Shown piece after piece: positions 13,840 through 18,617 of a DNA stretch of 18,617 nucleotides. Source of the DNA: an uncultured Clostridia bacterium (GTDB lineage: Bacteria; Bacillota; Clostridia; Oscillospirales; Ruminococcaceae). The stretch covers positions 1 to 18,617 of the forward strand of contig CANRPG010000015.1 in NCBI GenBank assembly GCA_947632425.1. The letters run 5' to 3'. Each line of letters opens with the position of its first letter. Within the stretch, counting starts at the first letter, position 1. The notes beneath the pieces are model-generated. The model had not been told where the DNA came from. It worked only from the letters and a program-made list of their open reading frames with translations, and ran no database searches. The position numbers and the translations under genes are program-made.

Positions 13840-15333
13840 TTACACGCCGAGAAGCGAGGTAACGTAATTTTCAAGCTCTTCTCTGCTGATAACATCGCTG
13901 AACATGATATCTTTATCTTTAAGAGCTTTGATAGACTGAGGCACGGGCAGACCCGATTTCTCTTCAAGAATATCAACAAGCGCAAACTCGTCTTTGCTGT
14001 CGTCATATGCGCCTATGGCATCGAGCACCGAGCCTGAGAACTTATACGGGCTCGCGGTAGATGCGATAACGGTCTTGGTGGTGTCGCCCGTTTCTTTTAC
14101 ATAGTCCATATAGACCTTTACTGCGACCGCGGTATGGGTATCGCAGGTATATGAATACTTATCAAACAGATCTTTGATACATTCTTTGGTCTGCGTATCA
14201 TCGCAGAAGCCTGCATAAAACTCATCTTTAAGAGCATCCTTAACAAAGTCGCTGACCTCATATTTGCCGCACTGCGAGAGCTTGCCGAACCAGTCTTTTA
14301 TTGCGCTGTCGTCCTCGCCGCTGAGGTGGTAGAGCAGCCTTTCAAGGTTAGACGAAATAAGTATATCCATAGAAGGCGAGATCGTTGTGTAGAAATGCCT
14401 GTTTCTGTCGTAAACGCCGGTATTAAGAAAATCGGTAAGCACGTTGTTGGCGTTTGAGGCGCATATCAGCTTATTTACAGGCACGCCCATATGCTTGGCA
14501 TAGAAAGCCGCCAGAATATTGCCGAAATTGCCCGTAGGAACGACGATATTTATCTTATCGCCCATGTTTATCTCACCGTTTGCAACAAGCTGTGCATACG
14601 ATGAAACATAGTAAATTATCTGCGGTGCAAGCCTGCCCCAGTTTATTGAGTTTGCAGATGAGAACATCATGCCGTTTGAAGCAAGCTTTTCTGCAACGTT
14701 TTTATCTGTAAATATCTTTTTAACGCCGTTCTGCGCATCGTCAAAGTTGCCTTTTATGGCGCACACGCCGACATTTTTGCCCTCCTGCGTGGTCATCTGC
14801 TTTTTCTGCATAGCCGAAACGCCGTCGACGGGGTAAAATACGATTATTGAAGTTCCGTCAACGTCTTTGAAGCCCTCCAGCGCGGCTTTGCCCGTATCGC
14901 CCGAAGTTGCTACAAGTATTACTATTTTTTTATCAAGCTCTGTCTTTTTGGCAGATGTAGTGAGCAGATACGGCAGAATTTGCAGTGCCATATCTTTGAA
15001 AGCACAGGTAGGCCCGTGCCAGAGTTCTAAAACATATGCGCTGTCTGTCAGCTTTTTAAGCTCTGTGATATTCGCGGTATCAAAGTTTTTATCGGTATAC
15101 GCACTGCCAACACAATGCTGTATCTCGCTGTCGGTAAAGTCGGTCAGAAACTTTTTGAAAACCGCAGCCGCTCTCTCGGGATACGGCATTTTGCCCAAAG
15201 CTGCAAGTTCATCCTGCGAAAGCTTTGGTATCTCGGAAGGCACGAAAAGTCCACCCTCCTTTGAGATGCCCTGCACTATTGCCTGCGCGGATGACACCTT
15301 TATATCGCTGTTTCTGGTACTTCTGTAAAACAT
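13840..15333 (-). CDS. thrC: Threonine synthase
   Basis: The PLP enzyme converts O-phosphohomoserine to threonine and phosphate. The product has 497 residues, typical of the long (E. coli-type) threonine synthases. It starts MFYRSTRN, the usual N-terminus. HGPTCAFKDMALQ places the PLP lysine at Lys113. VATSGDTGKAALEGF and VVPTGNFGNILAAFYAK are the phosphate-binding blocks. The start at 15333 is chosen over the in-frame ATG at 15378 because AAAGGA lies 8 bases upstream and the longer form would overlap yraN. It is the last gene of the lepB-rbgA-rnhB-yraN-thrC run, 16 bases after yraN. Confidence 0.96.
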   Translation of the reverse strand: MFYRSTRNSDIKVSSAQAIVQGISKEGGLFVPSEIPKLSQDELAALGKMPYPERAAAVFKKFLTDFTDSEIQHCVGSAYTDKNFDTANITELKKLTDSAYVLELWHGPTCAFKDMALQILPYLLTTSAKKTELDKKIVILVATSGDTGKAALEGFKDVDGTSIIVFYPVDGVSAMQKKQMTTQEGKNVGVCAIKGNFDDAQNGVKKIFTDKNVAEKLASNGMMFSSANSINWGRLAPQIIYYVSSYAQLVANGEINMGDKINIVVPTGNFGNILAAFYAKHMGVPVNKLICASNANNVLTDFLNTGVYDRNRHFYTTISPSMDILISSNLERLLYHLSGEDDSAIKDWFGKLSQCGKYEVSDFVKDALKDEFYAGFCDDTQTKECIKDLFDKYSYTCDTHTAVAVKVYMDYVKETGDTTKTVIASTASPYKFSGSVLDAIGAYDDSKDEFALVDILEEKSGLPVPQSIKALKDKDIMFSDVISREELENYVTSLLGV

Positions 15334-15349
15334 ATGATCTATCCTTTCA

Positions 15350-15724
15350 TTATTCGCTCGCGTCAAACGCTGAAACATAATATTTCAGGTCGGCAACGCG
15401 TTTATTATCCTTATCCATAACTATGGCGGCGACATCGAACCTGCCGCTGAGCCCCTCACCCTGCTGTGACAAAAACCTTTTTGCGGTGCGTATCAAGAAT
15501 TTTTTCTTAGAAGCGGTTATCGCCTGCTCGCCCGAAGTGAGCGCGCCTAAGCGGCGTGTTTTTACCTCAACAAAAGCGAGCATATCGCCTTTTTTCGCGA
15601 TTATATCTATCTCTCCGCCCTTAACGCGGTAGTTTCTTTTTACTATCTCATAGCCGTGCCGCTTCAAAAACTCTGCTACATATTCTTCACCAAAAGCGCC
15701 TGTCATCTGTTTGTCAGCGGTCAT
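15350..15724 (-). CDS. yraN: UPF0102/YraN-family nuclease-like protein
   Basis: The product has 124 residues, normal for the family. It has a restriction-endonuclease-like core: GEEYVAEFLKRHGY, RNYRVKGGEIDIIA with Asp40, and FVEVKTR with Glu53 and Lys55, the PD-(D/E)xK pattern. The biological substrate is unknown. GGAGGA is 8 bases before the ATG at 15724, inside the end of rnhB, and the two reading frames overlap by 11 bases. The pairing of yraN with rnhB is common in bacteria. Confidence 0.92.
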   Translation of the reverse strand: MTADKQMTGAFGEEYVAEFLKRHGYEIVKRNYRVKGGEIDIIAKKGDMLAFVEVKTRRLGALTSGEQAITASKKKFLIRTAKRFLSQQGEGLSGRFDVAAIVMDKDNKRVADLKYYVSAFDASE

Positions 15725-16340
15725 TTTTCTCTTCCTCCGCTTTGGCTTTCAGATACTTTTTCAGAAAACTTTTTCTGTGCACATCGCTGACGCCATGCTT
15801 ATCGAGCATCTCATAATGCAGCTTTGTGCCATAGCCCTTATGTTTTTCAAATTCATAATCAGGATACTTTACTGCAAGCTGTTTCATATATCTGTCACGC
15901 GAGACCTTGGCAAGTATAGATGCCGCGGCTATCGACTGCGACTTGGCATCGCCTTTTATAACACACTGCGCACTTATATCAAGGTCGGGCAGTTTATTGC
16001 CGTCTACAAGCACGATATTTGGCGCAGCTTTAAGACCGCTGACGGCTCTTTTCATAGCGAGCATTGTGGCCTGCAGGATATTCAGGCGATCTATCTCCTC
16101 TACCGAAGCGGTGGCAACACACCAGCTGACTGCCTTTTGACATATCTCGTCAAACAGCTGTTCTCGTTTCTTTTCGGAGAGCTTTTTGCTGTCGTTCACG
16201 CCTTCTATAACGGTATCTTTATCGAGTATCACAGCCGCGGCATAAACATCGCCTGCAAGTGGCCCCCTGCCTGCCTCGTCAACGCCGCATACAACGCCAA
16301 ACTTTTCAAAAAACTCTTTATCAAAATCGTGAAGTTCCAT
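15714..16340 (-). CDS. rnhB: Ribonuclease HII
   Basis: RNase HII cuts the RNA strand of RNA-DNA hybrids and removes single ribonucleotides from DNA. The product has 208 residues. The four acidic catalytic residues are present: Asp21 and Glu22 in GVDEAGRGPLAG, Asp113 in VLVDG, and Asp131 in KGDAKSQSIAAASILAK. NDSKKLSEKKRE is also typical. The ATG at 16340 lies 3 bases after the rbgA stop; AGGGG at the end of rbgA supplies the ribosome binding site. Confidence 0.97.
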   Translation of the reverse strand: MELHDFDKEFFEKFGVVCGVDEAGRGPLAGDVYAAAVILDKDTVIEGVNDSKKLSEKKREQLFDEICQKAVSWCVATASVEEIDRLNILQATMLAMKRAVSGLKAAPNIVLVDGNKLPDLDISAQCVIKGDAKSQSIAAASILAKVSRDRYMKQLAVKYPDYEFEKHKGYGTKLHYEMLDKHGVSDVHRKSFLKKYLKAKAEEEKNDR

Positions 16341-16343
16341 ATT

Positions 16344-17246
16344 CTACCCCTGTTCCGAAGGCTTTTCAAGAGTAAATCTGCCTATCTTGCCGCCGCGAAA
16401 TTCATCGAGCACCGCAGCCGCCGCACGCTCGGTATTTATCTCTCCCCCCGAGATGAGAAAGCCGCGTTTTTTGCCTATACGGGTAAGAAGCTCATACCCT
16501 GCCATGCAGTCTGACATCTGCTCTTCGTCATCGGGAAGATCTTCGAGAGAGATGCCGTAGCGGTCAATAAGCTGCTGTGGGTATTTATCCAAAAGCAATT
16601 GTAACAGCCGCGAGGACAGGTACTCGGTATCTACCACGTTATCTTTAACTGCGCCGGTAAACGCAAGATGTTCGCCGACCTGCTTATCTTCAAACTTATG
16701 CCACAGCACGCCGGGCATATCTAACAGCTCTATCTCGCCGTTTTGCAGGCTTATCCACTGCTTGCCCCTTGTAACGCCGGGTCTGTCCTCAACCTTTGTA
16801 AGCTTTGCGCCTGCCAGTCGGTTTATGAACGATGACTTTCCAACATTCGGTATGCCTACTATCATTATTCTGATAGGTCTGCCGGTCATGCCTTTGGCGC
16901 TCCAGCGCTGCAACTGTTCTTTCAGAAGTTCTTTGAGCTTTGGCAGAAATTTATTCAAGTTCTTGCCGCTGCGGCAGTCGGTTGCAAGCGCAGGCACGCC
17001 TATTTTTCTATAATATTCGAGCCATTCTGAAGTGACGGACTCGTCGGCGCTGTCGCATTTGTTCAGAATTATAAGCCGCGGTTTAGCGCCTACCAGCTTA
17101 TCCATTTCGGGGTTTCTGCTTGAATACGGTATTCGTGCATCTGTCATTTCAATAACGGCATCTACAAGCTTCATATTTGACTGCATTATACGGCGCGTTT
17201 TCGCCATATGCCCTGGAAACCACTGCACGTTTGTTATTTCGCTCAT
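16344..17246 (-). CDS. rbgA: Ribosome biogenesis GTPase RbgA (YlqF)
   Basis: RbgA is a circularly permuted GTPase needed for late 50S subunit assembly. The product has 300 residues. The permuted order G4-G1-G2-G3 is visible: NKCD at 62-65, GIPNVGKSS at 131-139, Thr159 in PGVTR, DMPG at 176-179. WFPGHMAK near the N-terminus carries His13, the equivalent of catalytic His9 in Bacillus subtilis. AAGGAG lies 5 bases before the ATG at 17246. Only 14 bases separate it from the upstream lepB. Confidence 0.97.
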   Translation of the reverse strand: MSEITNVQWFPGHMAKTRRIMQSNMKLVDAVIEMTDARIPYSSRNPEMDKLVGAKPRLIILNKCDSADESVTSEWLEYYRKIGVPALATDCRSGKNLNKFLPKLKELLKEQLQRWSAKGMTGRPIRIMIVGIPNVGKSSFINRLAGAKLTKVEDRPGVTRGKQWISLQNGEIELLDMPGVLWHKFEDKQVGEHLAFTGAVKDNVVDTEYLSSRLLQLLLDKYPQQLIDRYGISLEDLPDDEEQMSDCMAGYELLTRIGKKRGFLISGGEINTERAAAAVLDEFRGGKIGRFTLEKPSEQG

Positions 17247-17260
17247 ATATTCTCCTTAAA

Positions 17261-17881
17261 CTATTTTACAAAGCCTATTTTACCCTGCGAGGAGGCAAAG
17301 CGCAATATCACCTTGCCGAGCACTTCGGTCTCGCTCACGCAGCCTATTACCCTGCTGTCGGTAGAATGGTTTCTGTTATCGCCCATAACGAACACCATGC
17401 CTTCGGGTACGGTATAGGTATAGCTTTCTGTTTCTGCATTATAAACGCCAACGTCTTTTTGAAAAGCCCCGGTATCTACCATTTCATCGGTAAGGTAATA
17501 TTCATCTAAAATGCTGCCGTCAACCTTTACAGTGCCGTCGGTATACGAGATCTCAACGGTCTGACCGCCGACTGCAATAGCGCGCTTTATGATAGTTTCG
17601 TCAAGGAAATCTGAATTCACAACGATTATATCGCCCGGCTCTGGTTCGTAAAACAGCGAATACAGCAAGAGTTTATCGCCGTCAAACAGCGTTTTCTCCA
17701 TTGAAGGACCTTTTACGTTGATTATCTTTATCACAAAGCTCATAATAAGTATCATGACAAAGACAGCAAGCACTATTGTTTCAAGCCATTCTAAAACGGT
17801 ATCGAGCACTTTTTCTTCGGTGCTTTTTGGCGGCTCATCCTCAAAAAGCTCTTCGTCGTCAAGCTGTGTATCTTCGTTCAT
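17261..17881 (-). CDS. lepB: Signal peptidase I, second of a tandem pair
   Basis: The enzyme removes signal peptides from exported proteins at the outer face of the membrane. The product has 206 residues, Gram-positive type. An acidic cytoplasmic N-terminus (1-30) leads to one membrane segment at about 35-56. Ser60 in KGPSMEKTL is the nucleophile and Lys99 in IIKRAIAVGG the general base. VMGDNRNHSTDSRVIG is the late conserved box. AAAGGAG is 7-8 bases before the ATG at 17881, and 16 bases separate it from the other copy. The clear divergence between the copies indicates an old duplication. Confidence 0.96.
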   Translation of the reverse strand: MNEDTQLDDEELFEDEPPKSTEEKVLDTVLEWLETIVLAVFVMILIMSFVIKIINVKGPSMEKTLFDGDKLLLYSLFYEPEPGDIIVVNSDFLDETIIKRAIAVGGQTVEISYTDGTVKVDGSILDEYYLTDEMVDTGAFQKDVGVYNAETESYTYTVPEGMVFVMGDNRNHSTDSRVIGCVSETEVLGKVILRFASSQGKIGFVK

Positions 17882-17897
17882 CTGTCTGCTCCTTTAA

Positions 17898-18494
17898 TCA
17901 TATTGTTCCGAATTTCTTCACAGGGAACACTCTTATAAACGCTTTGCCCAGAATATGGTCTACAGGCACAAAGCCTATCGTGCGGCTGTCGGTAGAGTTG
18001 TTTCTGTTATCGCCCAGTACGAACACGCACCCCTCTGGCACGGTATATTTATAGGTATCTGTAGCTGCATCGTAATAAGACTTATCAAAATCAAATGAAT
18101 CGCGCATACTCAGAGCAGAGCCGCTAAGATAGCTTTCGTCAAGCTTCTGACCGTCAACATACACCGAGCTTGTATTATAGTCGATCTCGACCGTCTGACC
18201 TTCGGTGCCTATAATGCGCTTGATTATGGTTTTATCGAGGACATCGCTGTTGAGCACGACTATATCGCCCTGCTTTGGGTCTGCAAACATATGCGTTATA
18301 AGTATAGTGTCCTTATCCTCAAGCGTGGAATACATAGAACTGCCGTCGACCTCGACTATGCGAAGCACGAACATAAACACCAGTATTATAATAAATAACG
18401 AAAAAATGAATGAATCACACCAATCAAGAATATCGTCGCTCGGCGCATTCTCTATTTTCTTTATACCCATTTCGCGTTTAGTACGTCTGTCCAT
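17898..18494 (-). CDS. lepB: Signal peptidase I, first of a tandem pair
   Basis: From the ATG at 18494 the product has 198 residues. One membrane segment covers about 28-47. Ser53 in DGSSMYSTL is the nucleophile and Lys92 in IIKRIIG the general base. VLGDNRNNSTDSRTIG is the late box. The acidic N-terminal arm of the second copy is replaced by a short basic arm (MDRRTKREMGIKK). The ATG at 18542 is rejected because it lies upstream of the expected transcript start set by the -10 at 18545-18550. ATG 18470 is another possible start. The strong AAGGAG is 28 bases from ATG 18494 but a small hairpin lies between them. It heads the lepB-rbgA-rnhB-yraN-thrC run. Confidence 0.93.
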   Translation of the reverse strand: MDRRTKREMGIKKIENAPSDDILDWCDSFIFSLFIIILVFMFVLRIVEVDGSSMYSTLEDKDTILITHMFADPKQGDIVVLNSDVLDKTIIKRIIGTEGQTVEIDYNTSSVYVDGQKLDESYLSGSALSMRDSFDFDKSYYDAATDTYKYTVPEGCVFVLGDNRNNSTDSRTIGFVPVDHILGKAFIRVFPVKKFGTI

Positions 18495-18503
18495 AACACA
18501 AAA

Positions 18504-18528
18504 CACCGCCCCTGCGGCGCATCTCCTT
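18504..18528 (-). promoter_or_regulatory. lepB leader: Shine-Dalgarno sequence and GC hairpin
   Basis: On the - strand AAGGAG (18523-18528 on +) is followed after three bases by a 6-bp stem (CGCCGC with GCGGTG, one G-U pair, loop AGGG; 18504-18519 on +), then TTTTGTGTT and the ATG at 18494. If folded, the hairpin brings AAGGAG to about 11-12 bases from the ATG. The hairpin plus T-rich tail also resembles a weak attenuator. Confidence 0.5.
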
Positions 18529-18544
18529 TCAAGCATACACATAT

Positions 18545-18579
18545 ATTATAACATAAAAGCGAAAGCGTTATGTTATAAT
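18545..18579. promoter_or_regulatory. Palindrome with two opposed extended -10 elements
   Basis: TTATAACATAA (18546-18556) and TTATGTTATAA (18568-18578) are perfect 11-bp inverted arms around an 11-base centre. On the - strand TG-T-TATAAT (TATAAT at 18545-18550 on +) points towards lepB, with a start expected near 18538. On + TG-T-TATAAT (TATAAT at 18574-18579) points out of the window. Neither has a good -35. The site could be a divergent promoter or a regulator target. Confidence 0.6.
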
Positions 18580-18596
18580 TGTCCGATACGTCGGGA

Positions 18597-18614
18597 GCAG
18601 ACCCTTTGGTCTGC
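18597..18614. other. Perfect 7-bp hairpin at the right edge
   Basis: GCAGACC (18597-18603) and GGTCTGC (18608-18614) form a stem with loop CTTT. No T-run follows on the - strand (TCCCGACG), and the + continuation is outside the window. It could be part of a 5' leader transcribed rightwards from the -10 at 18574-18579, or of a terminator of an upstream gene. Confidence 0.4.
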
Positions 18615-18617
18615 GTA

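Noticed and set aside
15334..15378. Longer thrC start at 15378
   Set aside because: It would overlap yraN, has no ribosome binding site, and adds residues absent from the usual MFYRST start.
15711..16514. Long + strand open frame opposite rnhB and rbgA
   Set aside because: Both genes on the - strand have complete catalytic motifs; this frame is a codon-bias shadow.

Overview
The window reads as a chromosomal housekeeping segment from a low-to-moderate-GC Firmicute, most likely an anaerobic clostridium of the Ruminococcaceae/Oscillospiraceae type (Ruminococcus-like). The basis is the gene set and order (tig-clpP-clpX, lepB-rbgA-rnhB-yraN, mltG followed by a U32 protein), the Gram-positive-type signal peptidases, strong AGGAGG-type ribosome binding sites, frequent ATA isoleucine codons and a DUF1540 Cys-rich miniprotein. 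The species is inference. No mobile element, CRISPR array, rRNA or tRNA was seen. Every non-coding gap is under about 160 bases.

Layout. (1) 1-2803, + strand: the 3' two-thirds of an eukaryotic-like (type 2) isoleucyl-tRNA synthetase, then a DUF421/YetF membrane protein whose Shine-Dalgarno sequence is the 3' arm of the terminator hairpin between them. (2) 8308-2831, - strand: a tight six-gene operon of thymidylate-kinase-like protein, DUF2156 acyltransferase-like protein, DJ-1/PfpI protein, 5-formyl-THF cyclo-ligase, MltG and U32 protein. (3) 8464-9393, + strand: metA, divergent from that operon across a short region with two back-to-back extended -10 promoters. (4) 13489-9434, - strand: a metallophosphoesterase, then tig, clpP and clpX, a protein folding and quality-control cluster. 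(5) 13641-13805, + strand: a 54-residue DUF1540 protein behind a possible sporulation-type promoter. (6) 18494-13840, - strand: two tandem signal peptidases I, rbgA, rnhB, yraN and thrC, ending at the window edge in a palindromic promoter region.

Functional links. metA and thrC lie about 4.5 kb apart and act on the two branches after homoserine, towards methionine and threonine. MltG (glycan chain cleavage) and the signal peptidases act at the membrane. Trigger factor and ClpXP handle nascent and misfolded proteins. RbgA (50S assembly), IleS and the U32 protein (probable tRNA modification) serve translation. The thymidylate-kinase-like protein and the formyl-THF ligase touch dTTP and folate metabolism.

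I found no clearly new multi-gene system. The items most worth a second look are small: a substituted DR(Y/H) motif in the thymidylate-kinase-like protein, a terminator that doubles as a ribosome-binding-site sequestering hairpin, a candidate sigma-G promoter before the DUF1540 gene, a palindrome that holds two opposed -10 elements upstream of lepB, and a structured spacer in the lepB leader.
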